Made by a program: the position numbers and the translations under genes
Part shown: positions 1-11,559 of the stretch, piece after piece
How positions within the stretch are numbered: the stretch's first letter is position 1
Layout of the letters: each line of letters opens with the position of its first letter
The notes under the pieces: model-generated
The model's input: the letters and a program-made list of their open reading frames with translations, nothing else
The model's database searches: none
What the model was told of the DNA's origin: nothing
Source of the DNA: Zhengitettix transpicula
Lineage: Eukaryota; Arthropoda; Insecta; Orthoptera; Tetrigidae
Assembly: GCA_037074705.1 (NCBI GenBank)
Contig: CM073591.1
Coordinates: forward strand, 64,033,397-64,097,396
DNA: 64,000 bases
Direction of reading: 5' to 3'

Positions 1-60
1 AGCGACGAGGGAGCGCATGCGCCGGGGCGAGGGGCGCTACCGATCCACCCTCCCCTTTTG
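1..60. promoter_or_regulatory. GC/CpG-rich edge with NRF-1-type palindrome
   Basis: The first 60 bases are far richer in G, C and CpG than the DNA that follows. They contain the perfect palindrome GCGCATGCGC at 13-22, which is the core of the NRF-1 (insect erect-wing) binding site, often found in CpG-rich housekeeping promoters. The window edge prevents seeing whether a gene lies to the left. A chance match in GC-rich DNA is possible. Confidence 0.25.
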
Positions 61-540
61 CCAGCCACTTCGTACACATAATCCTCCCTCAAAACTCTAT
101 GTATTGTTGCCTCCGTGGCCCGTGCGGTGTTCTGCTAAGACATTTCAACTGTCCTTCCCCTGCCTTTGGAGTCTAATATCGCCGACGTCAGGGACCCTAT
201 GTCTTCTTGTTCAGGTACGACATACCAACAGTTCCGTTTTCTTTTGCGTCTAACCGTACTAGCTTTCGTTTAACCGCGGTCTTTGCCTTACAATGTCTAG
301 AGAATAATATACGCGAACCGTTATTCCTCCTATTTTGACTCTCATTACGGTAATTTATGTAAAACTTAAGCAGAACGGAGAAAAGTAATCGGACCTGCCA
401 GCATTCATTCTGCCGTCAGTAATTTACTTTCCTCTATTCGTTTAACGGCGCTTCTTTTATATTGGGAGTCAACAATCACCAACAACATGGTACTGTGATG
501 ACTTAATCCATGCTGAGTTGTGTTTTATTTTACTTTTTGT
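61..540. other. No supported gene
   Basis: Mixed-composition sequence with only short frames. I recognise no domain, repeat or RNA signal. Confidence 0.5.
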
Positions 541-544
541 TTCT

Positions 545-985
545 TTTTTGTTTGGCAAAGGCCTTTCTCTATAGACCGGACAATACGAGATAAGTTTCCA
601 AATTTGTCAAAAACGTTTGACTTAATAGATATATTACTGAATAAACTCAAGTTCTATGGTATCATAGGAAACGTATTTTCACTCCATTCGTATTTAAAGT
701 AATAGAAATCATGTAGGCCTAGGAGCTATTGAAAATAAAAACAGTAACATTTCAAACTGGAAGATAATATTTTATGCAGCACTACCGTGATCAATTCTCG
801 GACCTCTTTATTTTATTTTGTATATAGATAACCTTCCTGGTAATATTCGTACCCTAAAGTCTGTGTTGTATGCAGATGAGGCCAACGAGTACTACAGCGA
901 AACGAATTTCAACGCTCTCGACGCGAAAGTTGAAAACGCTTCAATAGTTTTGGGGAGGTGGTTCAATGCGAATAAGTTTTAAAAA
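545..985 (+). pseudogene. CR1/L2-like LINE reverse transcriptase fragment
   Basis: This is a relic of the reverse transcriptase (RT) of a non-LTR retrotransposon. One frame (about 610-700) reads LLNKLKFYGIIGN, matching the block before the RT palm. After a stop-filled gap, a continuous frame at 791-982 reads SILGPLYFILYIDNLP, then LYADEANEYYS, then WFNANKF. These are the PQGSILGPLLF, catalytic YADD box and WF.ANKL blocks, in the right order and spacing for CR1/L2/RTE-X-like LINEs. The second catalytic Asp is Glu (YADE), and stops and frameshifts separate the blocks, so the copy is dead. No endonuclease domain or 3' tail is visible. The RT assignment is firm; the clade is inference. Confidence 0.75.
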
Positions 986-1499
986 CTGTATTAGTCCAAT
1001 TCCCGCGGTAATTACCTCAGGTACTGACGTCGATTCATATGGATTTTCGATTCATAGTTTGCCATTAACGGGAAATTGTTGTCACTGTGATAATGTTTTC
1101 GATTTCGTAATTTGAGTTTATGCTAATCGATGAAGCAAATAATAATTGACTTTGTTTTTCCAAGATTATCATTCAGCAGTCAGAGGTGTAACAGGAGTTA
1201 AGTAACAGTTTGAACAAATAGTGTAAAATAATATTTACCTCAGTTCCGAGGTCAAGAAGATTCCCACTAGTTATTCAAAAAATTATTATTACTATCTGTT
1301 ATGTACACAATCCAGGAAGAACCGTCATCGTGCATGATACGTTCTATTTTTGGAAAGTTCAGTTTCCATTATCTTCTGTTTTATCCTCGATTTTCATAAT
1401 GAATATTTGGAAAATTCGGAAGAAAGCGACCCTGCACTTGTATTAAGACTTCATCCCAGCATTTTTCTGAATGATTTGGGGAAAGAAAATACACCCAAA
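986..1499. other. No supported gene
   Basis: AT-rich sequence. The only longer frame (61 codons from 1350) matches nothing I know and runs into the repeat that follows. Confidence 0.5.
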
Positions 1500-1865
1500 A
1501 CCATAAGCGGATATGAATACTTACGCCATTTTTGAAAAGGATGCAGTTTGTCATATTTCTAGTGCTGATATCTTTCTAAATGGTCGGAAGTAAACTAATT
1601 TTTCATCGAATAAAGGTTTCAGAGAATTTCATTCTCTTTCCAACGCATGATCTAATTTTAAAAATCCATTGAAAATGGCCGAAAATACACCCATTTTGCT
1701 GACTGTATAGCGTCGGAATGGTTATGGCGCTGAGGATGGGAGTGACGATTACCTACGTGAGGGTGAAACTTGTCTTTTGTAGTGCATATTAAAATGTTTG
1801 AGAGTATTATTTTTCTAAGTCGAAGAAAGAGTTCAGCGTTTCAAAGAGTATCTATATTCTTTTGC
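1500..1865 (+). repeat. Dispersed repeat R1, copy 1
   Basis: This stretch matches 24785-25245 at a diverged level. Shared blocks include AGTGCTGATATCT, GAATAAAGGTTT, CATGATCT, GGGAGTGA.GATTACCTA and CATATTAAAAT, in the same order. The last block here (about 1790-1862) appears in the other copy in reverse complement. No protein homology, TSD or terminal repeat is evident, so the class is unknown. Confidence 0.55.
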
Positions 1866-1935
1866 CCAAGTGTCGACGAATCGTCGGTCAGATTTCTCGA
1901 CGACCATTCCTGATTAAGAGGTATATAGTGTACCA

Positions 1936-2135
1936 ATGTGTGTGCTTAGTGGTGTGATTTATTTGTTTATTATTCTGATTGAGGGCCTACCGAGACGACT
2001 GTCAGACTGTCTTAACCCCGTTATTAGTGACCAGGACGAGCACAAACATACGTGCCCATGCCGGGATTCGAACCCGGGACCTTTGCCAATCATTGCAATG
2101 ACGCTGACCACAACACCACAACCGACCAGTATTCG
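1936..2135 (-). repeat. tRNA-derived SINE, minus orientation
   Basis: On the minus strand the sequence GGTTCGAATCC at 2064-2074 is a perfect RNA polymerase III B box inside a 5-bp T-stem and 7-base loop. About 40 bases upstream on that strand is a weaker A-box-like stretch (TGGTGTTGTGG, near 2104-2116). The region between is not a clean tRNA: anticodon and acceptor arms do not fold well. The body would continue leftwards to about 1936. This is the pattern of a tRNA-headed SINE. The exact ends and any TSD were not found. Confidence 0.5.
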
Positions 2136-2854
2136 TTTATTTTGCAGATTTTTTGTAGTTTACAGTTCTATATTCATGCATAGTGAGTAAATATTAGATT
2201 GTAACAATATTTTTTTTTTACAAGGGGCGCTTTACTTGTAATTTTTAATTTTTATTTTTATTAGACAAAACTTTTATCCTTGAAATATATAGTTAACTGA
2301 TTATATGTCTTATATGCATTTTGTGCAAATACTATATTTATCGTTAGTCATCTTATTCAGTTCTACTTGTGTTTCATATATTACTAACACGACTAATTGT
2401 AAATCATACTTCGTAATGCGCTATTTATTAGAGACTCGTTTTAAGACATTCGATCAGCGATCAAACTTGAGAAAACCGAGGCGAAATGTCGACCGCTTAC
2501 GAGTTCTTGACTAACAAAAGTCGTGAAAGTAGCAACACACTGTTTTCTGGCTTAATAAAATACATTAAACTTTTAACCTGCCCAAGAACTGAAAAATTTT
2601 GATTTGTCTAGTTGGGGACGAGAGACAAGTAGCCATTAATATGATGTCCTAGAAGGAAGAATTGTCCGGCCACACCTATCATATGATTTTTTATTTATGT
2701 GGGGAAGCAAAATAACACAAGTTATTCTACACATTAAAAATATATAATTTATAACATATACTTACAAAAGAAAATATATATCAAACTTATATATGGGCGC
2801 CAATTTAGGTATAAAGTTGTGGTAAACATAAAAAATCTAGAGTCTTGGCTCTTT
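2136..2854. other. No supported gene
   Basis: AT-rich DNA with homopolymer runs. Nothing recognised. Confidence 0.5.
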
Positions 2855-3136
2855 CTAATAGGGTACTCGTAGGCTTTGTAGGTATGAACAATGGCAACAA
2901 TGTTTTAACGCCATAAACAGCTGTTGTGTAATTTGCAAAAACCTGCTCTGTTGATATTCTTGTGGTACGAACGGCCGGCTCATGACGTTCTTCCCAGCTT
3001 CAGGTTCGTCAAACACTTTCCATAACCCATTAAAGACAGCTGTCATTTCTTTTTTTATTGGGCCAAAGGCTCTTAGTAACCCAGTGAAACTAGACAAATC
3101 GAGAGGAAAAAATCCCGGAGTTTTGAAAATTGGCAC
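2855..3136 (-). other. Open frame of about 93 codons, unknown
   Basis: An open minus-strand frame of more balanced composition than its surroundings, with protein-like segments such as FGPIKKEMTAVFNGLWKVF and NVMSRPFVPQEYQQSRFLQI. It has no ATG at its 5' end, so it would have to be an exon or a piece of a longer frame. I recognise no family. It could be a degraded transposon frame or chance. Its nearest neighbour is the SINE-like copy starting at 3323. Confidence 0.2.
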
Positions 3137-3310
3137 AGTTGATCCTTGGTACGTTAGTTAAAAGAAAATAAAAAGTACTAGTAGGTAGGTCGAGGGGGTC
3201 GAGGTAGAAGCAAGAGGGCCTCAGAAAGGACGTTTTTTAGTTTCTTGCACATGGTTCCGAAACTATCACTCGTAGCGAAAATTTACTTCGTATAAAAGTT
3301 GAAGCTGATA

Positions 3311-3882
3311 ACAAAAGTGTTCCAAGCAAGAAAACCTGTGAGAGCATTCTCTCGTAGGTGAATCTTCCCAGAGAGCTCTGGAAGTGGCTACCTTTTGGGG
3401 ATGCCTTCACATCTCTCTGGTTTTTTGAACAAAGCTTCCCACATGCCGAGGTACCTCGGCCTGTTTTGAGAGGTGTATGTTCCGGGACCGCAGACCTTGG
3501 GCATACGGTAAGAGTAGTCAGCTATTCCTATTGGAATAGTCGGCCAACTGACTCCTAAACTGGTCAAGGCACGGCAAGGGAAAGCTGCGACCCCACGGCA
3601 AACTCCTCTCCCGCCATCAAATGGCGTGGGACAAGTACCAAATGCCCGACCTACCTGATGCAGGTTTTTCTACGGATTTCTGTGCATCGCTTTTAGGGAA
3701 ATTGCCGGGTAGAATCCTTAAACCATAGCCCCGGGACCCTAGTTAACCCTTGGCTACCTTGCTATAGCTTTCCGCATCCCCCATTTTCACTCCGTTTCCT
3801 ATGATGTAAGAAGGGAGTTGCCACTAAGTGGATTACCCTATACATAGCCTGTCTATAACTTCTTCTTCTTACAAAAGTGTTC
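3311..3882 (+). mobile_element. SINE-like retroposon, full copy with 12-bp TSD
   Basis: The element occupies 3323-3870 and is flanked by the exact direct repeat ACAAAAGTGTTC at 3311-3322 and 3871-3882. It belongs to a family with copies at 19.2, 23.3, 25.5, 39.1, 43.8 and 60.2 kb. Shared landmarks in order are a 5' hairpin (CTGCGAG...CTCTCGCAG type), GGGGATGCCTT, GAGGTGTATGTTCCGGG, ACCTTGGGCATACGG, CCCGACCTACCTGATGCAGG, GGAGTTGCCA and a CCTGTTACCCT end. Here the 3' end has decayed to a pyrimidine-rich tail instead of A-rich. TSD length suggests mobilisation by a LINE. No tRNA, 7SL or 5S head was recognised. Short open frames inside it are incidental. Confidence 0.8.
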
Positions 3883-5084
3883 TGATACATTTGTTACGTA
3901 AGACCAACGGTTTTGGAGTTATAGGGCGGAGTAAGTAACAAAAATTTAAAAAATCGCACTATATTTACATTTTATTGTTAAATGATATGTATGCATATCT
4001 CCTCGTCTGTCTCTTCTTCGTCGAGTTTTTGGTCGTATAGTTATTGTCACTTCGGTCGCAACGTAACACTATAAATTATATTTATATATAATTGTATTAA
4101 AAATGATCATGAAAATAAATTGTTAGATAACAGAATTTAATTGAAATGTACACTTTAAGAGGTTAGGACCTAGGATGAAATTAATTCAGTTAAAGAGTAA
4201 AACATTTCTGAAGATAAACTGTGGAGACTAGTGTTTAGTAATTACAAAGCCGCGTCTGTCACAAATAATGTGTGTTTCAGTAAACGGTTGATTGACAGCG
4301 AATATAAATTCATCCCCAATATTAGGAAGTCCAATAATCGTCGACGAAAACTCCCCATATCCCGCCCTATTCCAGTCCAAACAGATTAGCGAACAAATTC
4401 AAGATATTTGAAATTATGTTTTTCACTTGAAGTTTTTTCATTTTTGAAATAAATAATATAAACCATTAGGTATATGTTGCAACTTACAAAAACTTTAAAT
4501 ATGTAAGAACTTTTAAAATCACTTTGGTTTGGTATGTACCCAACTCTGTGCGAGATTACTGTGTGAGGTTTACTTTCCAAAGCTAATTTTGAATCACATA
4601 TATTTTAACCAGAATTGTATAAATAAAGCCACTGAATTACAACAATTGTTTTCGAAATACCGGTCAATAATTGCTTCGGGAATCGACGCAGAATTCTCAG
4701 GAAACTTACGCAATTTGACGAGTTAGAGCTGAAAAAAGAGAATTTTTTTTCTAATTTAGCCTGTATTTATATGCAACAGAAGTATTAAAGAGGGGCCCGT
4801 ATGTTTCCGCGAATCGTCGTCAACTGGATTCTCCCCCAGCCCTGCTTTTGCACACTCCACCCTTTCATTCCCGTATGGTAATTAGCAGACAGTCGACAGG
4901 AAATACAGCGTGACGAGGTTCAGCAACAGATCCAAATCTTGCTCGGGGTGTCGTCCAGTAGGGGCATTACTGAATAAATTCAATGTTTAAGTGGCTCAAA
5001 ATTGCCTAATAACCGGGAGAGAATAGCGGTTTGTTTAGAAGATTAAATTTTAACTGCAATGAGCAACACCTTTCTGGGTTAATA
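3883..5084. other. No supported gene
   Basis: AT-rich sequence with short overlapping frames on both strands near 4386-4726 that match no family I know. Confidence 0.5.
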
Positions 5085-5335
5085 ATAAGAAAGATAGCCA
5101 AATACATACAAAATAAGTGATAATTTAAATACAACACAACGTTTATGGGATCCTAGACCGGCACAACTGCACTCGTCGGTTAAAAAGACACAAAGCGTTT
5201 TACTGCAACATAGGGCAAACAAAACGTTCACTTAATAATAAGAAAGATAGCCAAATAGACACAAAAGTATGGTATTTATATTATCACTTATTTTGTCTGT
5301 ATTTGGCTATCTTTCTTATTATAATTTTTCAAACA
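5085..5335. mobile_element. Penelope-like element tails in inverted arrangement
   Basis: The terminal motif of PLE family 1 (plus-strand form TATTTGGCTATCTTTCTTAT) occurs three times: in minus orientation near 5090-5112 and 5235-5257, and in plus orientation near 5300-5322. The last two form a long hairpin around the shared TTTATATTATCACTT block. The first copy also carries GGGATCCTAG at 5149-5158, matching the region upstream of this tail in longer copies. There is no coding capacity. The assignment rests on linkage to GIY-YIG frames in the copies at 12.2-12.8 and 60.9 kb. Confidence 0.6.
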
Positions 5336-5630
5336 GACGTAAATTGTTTCATTTCAATCTTTCTGGTTTGATAAGATTGATAAACCCTAATTTCGGAATA
5401 GAATATAACTGTATCCAAAAATTACTTTTCAGTCAAAATCATTAACTCAAATGATCAAAAATAAAAGTTATGAACAAGTCTTGTAGATGAACAATACAAA
5501 GAAGCTTTTCATGACAAGTCAGAAACCAGGAATCCGTTTAGTCGTTTTTTCAAATAAAAATATGTGGCGGTACTATTGATGGGATAATTTTGGTATAACA
5601 TATTTACCTACTTTGGTGTAAATAAAAACA
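5336..5630. other. No supported gene
   Basis: AT-rich spacer between the PLE hairpin and the hAT relic. Nothing recognised. Confidence 0.4.
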
Positions 5631-5639
5631 ATGTTTGAG

Positions 5640-6850
5640 AATAGTGAGATTGTAAATAATGATATAAGAAAACTCATGTCTAGGAATAACATTTTAAATC
5701 AACGGTGGGTAACCCCCGTCCCTCGTGAAAGATTTGTCCGGCCCGCTACTAAATTTCTCTGTTGCACATTATTCCTGCAGTTGACCAAAATTTTAAAACA
5801 ACAGAAGATTTGCGCGCACTTCGAACCATGAAAGACAGTACAAGAGGGTACGATATTTTTTAAGAAATTGTTAATGTTTTTAGAGTTTTTAGATTGGAGT
5901 GGGCAAAGTTAAGCGGTTTCACTACAGATGGAAATCCAGTGATTATTGGGAAAAATGTGGGAGTGGTGGCTAAAATAAAATCAGAATTATCAAAGATAAA
6001 TATTGACATTAATAATCTGTTCGTATTTCACTGTATCATTCATCAAGAAAAGCTCTGTGCTAAATCATTAAAATTCACGCACATAATGGATACAGTTGTT
6101 TCATGTGTAAATTTGATTAAATCGAGAGTTTTGAATCACCGTTAGTTCCAGCACGACTTTGAATCTAAATATGGAAACCTCGTTTTTTATTGTGAAGTTC
6201 GCTGGCTCAATAAGGAAAAATGGATATGAAAGGCAAATCCACACTAGTCGAACCTTTGTGTATGTATGTCTATGGTTATCTCATTTCGTATTTTTTGTTG
6301 ATGTGACCAGCTACTTGAAGGAGCTAAATACGAATTCAAAAAATAAGGACAACTTGCACATTAGCCATTCACCCACTTAGAATCTTTTCAAAGAAAACTT
6401 CGATTATGGGAAAATCACATTCGTGCAGGAAATGAATATCAATTTCCTACTCTAGCAACCAACAAAAAATTTAATAAAAATGTAATTCTACAGGATCTAT
6501 CTTCATTATATGCAGAATTTACATTCAGATTTGAGGATTTCCGTTCACATGAACTTCAGTTCCAAATATTCATGATACCTTTTGACGTGGATCAATAAGA
6601 AATGTCGCTTCAAATGGAATTACTTGAAGTCCAGGCAGATGATGATCTGAAAAGTCAGTTTCGTGAGGTATATCTGCAAGATTTTTACGTGAGACATATT
6701 GCCAAAGATAAATATCCAAATATAATTAGTTTCATACGTAAAATGATGTCCTTCTTCGACGGTACTTTCTACAATGAGCAATTTTTTTGAAAAATTAATT
6801 GAAAAATAGCAACAACAGATCAAAAATTATCGATACTAATTTGAAAGCCC
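5640..6850 (+). pseudogene. hAT transposase pseudogene, GTF2IRD2/ZBED type
   Basis: hAT transposases cut and paste DNA with an RNase H-like fold; this subgroup also gave rise to host proteins such as GTF2IRD2 and ZBED proteins. Across several frames I read VDQNFKTTEDLRAL and KDSTRGYDIF (about 5777-5865), WAKLSGFTTDGNPVIIGKN (5897-5953, the TDGAP-like block), LFVFHCIIHQEKLCAK (around 6020), ESKYGNLVFYCEVRWLNKEKW (6160-6225, the conserved RW), then SYLKELN near 6312. The C-terminal hAT dimerisation region follows in the frame at 6602-6790: LEVQADDDLKSQF, YPNIISF and NEQFF, the last from an expected CEQ-F-S motif. At least three frameshifts and several stops separate them. The N-terminal BED finger is not seen. 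TIRs were not identified. Confidence 0.85.
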
Positions 6851-8462
6851 CTTACGCCTAGCAACATCACTTTCACCAAATACTGAACTTCTTGAAAAAG
6901 AAGGCAAACCAAAGTTTCCTATTAGGTAGAGTTGTAACGCTATTTTTTTTATTATACGTAATACCAACACTACCTTCTCTTTTATAAATACTAAATTACT
7001 ATCAATTGTTTTTGTTTTGGCACGTGGCCCATCATGCATTTTGATATACGGCTATACTCTGCCTACTTAAAAAATCATATCTGAATATTAACGGAAAGGC
7101 TGGAAAGTTCTCAAGCCCATTAATTACACAAAAAGAGTGAAAAAATGATTACAGGATAAACTACAAAATTCAAGTATGAAGACATGGACAACATAATTCC
7201 TGATAATCTTGAATATTCTCAGCAATTGCGACCACATTACGGAATCATTGATGCACATAGACCATGATATTATTGATCATAAAGACACTCACGAATAATG
7301 AGTAAAGCACGGTTAAAACATCAGGAAGAGGTAAGCTGAGAGGTAATTACCAAAATTGATAGCAATGTTGCAACACGTATGACATTCTGTGGGAGGAATT
7401 GAAAAAAACAATAGACCTGCAGAAGACTCAGCTCAACAACTTCAGAACATAACATGTACCTTGTTGCTGTCGTAATGTTTCAGCCTTTGACAGACTTGAT
7501 CGCCAGCTTAATGAAGTTGTTTGGCGGATATAACTTGAATTGACTATCCCGCCGACGTGAGCTGCAAATTAACGTGGATTTGATCACAAAGCAATGGAAA
7601 TGAATCGATTGGTGCAGACAAAATCAGCGGTGGTGTTTGCTGCGGTTTCATGTCATTCTGGAAACGAACGTCAGGTTGATGAACTGTGAACTCTAATCGT
7701 AATGACCGCGATGGTCAATTCAATCTTTGTCGACCAGAGTTTAAGCTGGACGGTGGACGAAAACATTCCTACCAACAGAGTCATAACACCGCTGGCATAA
7801 GATATTTTGTTTAACATAACAAAAACGTTTCTAAGTGTTCACCACACACGTCCAACATTAATAATGCTACAAAATTTCTATCTCGTGGTTACACTTCGCC
7901 GTTATACATGACTGGAACTGTAATCGGTCACTGAGTGTCACAAAAAATGAAATAAGCAAAAGTATTTATCTCGAGTTCCCTCGTATAAAAATGTAATTTC
8001 AGTCAACGATTGCGAGTTCCTTTTGTGTGCAACTGAAGCGATAATTTATCAGACTCCCCTCTGGAATCCAATAATGATCAGACACACGACTGAACAGATC
8101 AACAACGAACTGAGGTTTCCCAGAGAGAGAAAGACGAAGGTGGTGAGTGGAAAGTCTGTTACTCAAAGTTCAGATTGGTCCTATACAGGAGGTGAAATAA
8201 TTCCTTAGAATCATTGGGTAGCGCTTCCAAATTAAAGGACATTTGTGTTTTGAGTAATAATTTGCATTCGTATGAAGATTATTTAAATTCTATTAATTAT
8301 TTCGTAGCGAAGAAAAAAAAAATTAAATGTATGTGATTTCGATCATCTATAAATCTTATTCATTTATTGTAAACATGTAATAAATTTTCTCAGTAAACAT
8401 ACTTCAAAAAGTAATTTGAATATCAATGACTACTCACAAAAGCTATTTTCATTGTGTAGACA
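6851..8462. other. No supported gene
   Basis: Mixed-composition DNA with frames of about 60 codons that match nothing I know. No repeat shared with the rest of the window was found. Confidence 0.45.
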
Positions 8463-8576
8463 CTCCTATTAAAAATAGCGTCTAACAGATTGACAGTTTT
8501 TACATATACAATATATTTAGTATATAGAAAATATAGAAAAATAGTAACCAACAGATTGACGCTATTTTTATAGGAG
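8463..8576. repeat. Small inverted-repeat element
   Basis: CTCCTATTAAAAATAGCGTC at 8463-8482 and GACGCTATTTTTATAGGAG at 8558-8576 are reverse complements with a single base missing. Inside, ACAGATTGAC occurs in direct orientation at 8485-8494 and 8551-8560, the second overlapping the right arm. The overall size of 114 bp would suit a very short MITE or foldback element. No convincing TSD or family member was found in this window. Confidence 0.5.
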
Positions 8577-8608
8577 TTATTATGGATATAAGTACTGTTG
8601 GATAGTTA

Positions 8609-8944
8609 TTGAAACGGACACTGTATAAAGATTTTTCTTGTATTATAAAGAAAACAAAATATTTTTCTGCCTTACTTCATGAACTCTTTGAGGCGTTATA
8701 TATATATAATCGTACGGGAACTTTAACAGAAATATATCCACATTTGTCCATTGATGTAATGTCGTGTAACGTGACAGTTTCTTTCGTTTGGCGTAAAATA
8801 AACACATTTTTAAAATTATGCTGTAAAGATCTAATAAATAGAGAAATTATCAATTATTTACATACGCTTTGTATTTCACGAGTGAACGATCATGAGAATG
8901 TTATTGACTATAAAGTCCTAAATGCAAAATTAAAATGCATATAA
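8609..8944 (+). other. Open frame of about 111 codons, unknown
   Basis: One of the longest uninterrupted frames outside recognised elements, starting 32 bases after the inverted-repeat element. The protein is rich in Lys, Asn, Ile and Leu, as expected from AT-rich DNA, with scattered Cys (SCII, SCNV, LCCKDL) but no regular zinc-binding spacing. I see no signal peptide or membrane segment and recognise no family. It may be chance, or part of whatever element the inverted repeat belongs to. Confidence 0.15.
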
Positions 8945-10564
8945 TTAATTAATAATTAATAATTAATTTATCATACCCATACGGCATTTATCATGTCGAA
9001 ATGTAAGACTAACTTCCCTTTACGGTGACCGTAGTATTTCCGGTTTCCTTCGTTGATTCGCTGTATGTACTGTGATTTGTTCATTCCAGGCAAAGAAGTA
9101 CTTCGATCAGCATTCAGACCCTTGAGCTGAAAATGAAGATGTAAAATGTCAATTTTTGGATCTTAATGATCGTCATGTATACACATTCATATTGGAGATT
9201 AAGCACCGAGATGCGTTTAAGGATTAAAAAATGTTAAGCCTTTATTCAATACTTCAGTTTGGCCTACATTTCTCAACCGGACTCAGTTAATAATTTTGAC
9301 CAAATCGCAGAACGGACTAACGTCTGAATTTAGAGGGAAAATATATTTTCTTTAACTTACTCGTGTCTCCAAGATTTGACCAAACTTTTTTAACGGATTG
9401 AAATATTTTTCTGGAATAAACTCAATAAATTATTAAGCGTTAAAATGTTAGATGTTTTTTTAAAAAAACGTATCGCTTGAAAACTAAAACACTCTACTTG
9501 ACCATATACATATTCCTTTTGCCTGATTTTCAATTGCAAAATCAACGTATTTGATGAAGAAACTCATTTTTATAATGACCATATTAATTTTCTACAACGA
9601 AGTAAAGAGCTTGGGGATGTCCTCCATCCATCTATAATCACATCATCATCAAGTACCGCTGTAAATCGTTTACTGTTCGCGTTAACAAGCCACTTTGCAT
9701 TTAAGTGAGCTGTCACTGGCTTAAATTGATTCACTATGCGTAAACAGTTAACGGTATTCAATCCAAGTGATTTGGTTCTACTATAATCTGACGTAGGCTA
9801 GTACCTGACCTTAATACAACTTCGCGATACCGTTAGTACACGTACGCATAGGCCAATTCGGTTGTATTAACTGGCGTTAAGTTGGTCCATATATAAATCG
9901 AAAACGATTGGAACCTTGCTATAAAAAGTTGTCTTTCGACAAAAAAGACAAATGAATTCATCTTCTTTCAAAATGTTGTTGCAAATGTGAAGAAATTTTA
10001 GAGAAGCATAGCATAAGTTTAACTGATGAGAAATCATCCCAGAGTAACGTAGTTATGACCTCGAGTTATCCGATTGAACCGATATTTTTCCTGTGTTAGG
10101 TTGGTTTGCAAAACTTTCCGTGCGTCAGTTTCTACATTCTGCACCACAGAGGAAAAGTCTCAGTTGCATCGCGAATTCAGGATTTTTTCATTATGATCAG
10201 AGGTCATACTTGCCCCGTGTACATATATGTAACTGTGTAAACTTGAGAATTTTATTTTTAAACTAGAAAATAGCTAAATTTCGGATTTAGTTAAAACCAT
10301 TTAAAAGTAAAACCCCAGTTGATGTTAAAATTTAACACGTAAAATTGTAGTCCTGTTTAATTTTTAGAATAAGTGAAAACTCTGTAAATCCAGCAATGTT
10401 AAAAGTTTGTAACCGTAAATTGTTGACGCTCACGGAGCAACGCGGACGCATTTTAAAGTTAATAATAACATAAAATAATATAAAACGTATTGTATGTAGA
10501 TTAGGAATATGTAACATTGTCTGAAAATTTCTTAGTTGCTAATAACGTTTTAATATAATGACTT
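8945..10564. other. No supported gene
   Basis: Starts with a TTAATTAATAATTAAT simple stretch. Minus-strand frames at 9570-9761 and 10332-10517 match nothing I know. Confidence 0.45.
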
Positions 10565-10865
10565 GAAATTAAAAAAATAATAAAAAAACATAAAATAGCC
10601 AAATACAGACAAAACAAGTGGTGATATAAATACCACACGTTTCTGGAATACTCATTCCTGAAAATCTTTTGAGTTGGTGAACTGTATTGTGTGGTTGTTT
10701 CGCTCTTGGCGCTTATGTTTTCTTGGCACCTGAAGAAAGAAACAAGGTTTCCAGAAACGTTGTGTGGTATTTATATCATCACTTCTTTTGTCTGTATTTC
10801 ACTATTTTATCTTATTATATTAATTTTCAAAACAGACGTGTTATATTTCTATTCACTTCATTTTA
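10565..10865. mobile_element. Penelope-like tail palindrome
   Basis: Minus-oriented PLE family 1 tail at about 10575-10660 (AAATAGCCAAATACAGACAA, then GATATAAATACCACACGTTT) faces a plus-oriented tail at about 10755-10850 (CCAGAAACGTTGTGTGGTAT, then TTTTGTCTGTATTTCACTAT). The middle keeps TTGGCACCTGAAGAAAGAAA, the pre-tail block of the family. The whole is an imperfect palindrome of nearly 300 bp. The same geometry is seen at 5.1 and 30.9-31.6 kb. Confidence 0.6.
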
Positions 10866-10984
10866 AAGTTAGTCACAGATTGGCGCTCCGTGATTACAGC
10901 GATAATTTGGTTGTCTGGAAATAATGTTCCAAGTTATTGTTAAAGTAAAGCTAATAAAATTCAAGTTATTAAAAGAGTGAAGAA

Positions 10985-11115
10985 AGAAATCTATTTCAAT
11001 ATGCTCAGTATAACAAAGTTTCGTCACCAATTTTGGAACTTCTTCAGGAAATAAACCTAAATATATAGTCCCAAGTCCGAAAATGATGGACGAAACTTTG
11101 TATTGTAACGATTTA
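10985..11115 (-). repeat. PLE-type terminal hairpin (different lineage)
   Basis: On the minus strand, CCTGAAGAAGTTCCAAAATT is followed by GGTGACGAAACTTTGT. This is the kind of 'CCTGAAGA...CGAAAC' end seen in several PLE lineages, and is comparable to 32.5 kb and 41.0 kb. A second GACGAAACTTTG at 11092-11103 faces CAAAGTTTCGTC near 11011-11022, making a hairpin. Assignment is by analogy only. Confidence 0.35.
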
Positions 11116-11559
11116 TGTTTTTAATAAATTAATACATTTTTCTGACATATTAGGTGAAGTTTATTTATTAAATTATTATGATTTATAATTTTACAAAATT
11201 AAGTCGACACCATAATTCGAAATTAATTCTGATTGTTAACTCTGATTGTCCAAGAAGGAAAAATATTTCAGGACTAATTGACGTACATTACTCAGTAAAT
11301 GGCAATTTTTTTAAATTATTATTCTTATTTACAATCTACTCTGTTGAGCAATGAGTAAATTATATATACAAAGAAGTATATGTGATAAGTCATCCCAGAG
11401 AAGGGCTCTCCCAAAAATGTCTTATTACTATACAGTTAATATTTTATATACATGTATCATCGATCTAAGAGTTCTAGAGCACTGAGTATTTTTAGTTTCA
11501 TGATGGAGTTCCTGTTGTCAGCAAAATAGTTTGTATGTTTTTCTAGTCTCTTCATCCTT
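11116..11559. other. No supported gene
   Basis: AT-rich spacer between PLE-type and Jockey remnants. Nothing recognised. Confidence 0.4.

Noticed and set aside
3400..3560. Bacterial-type gene or contamination
   Set aside because: Repeats with TSDs, splice-like signals and eukaryotic transposons run through the whole window.
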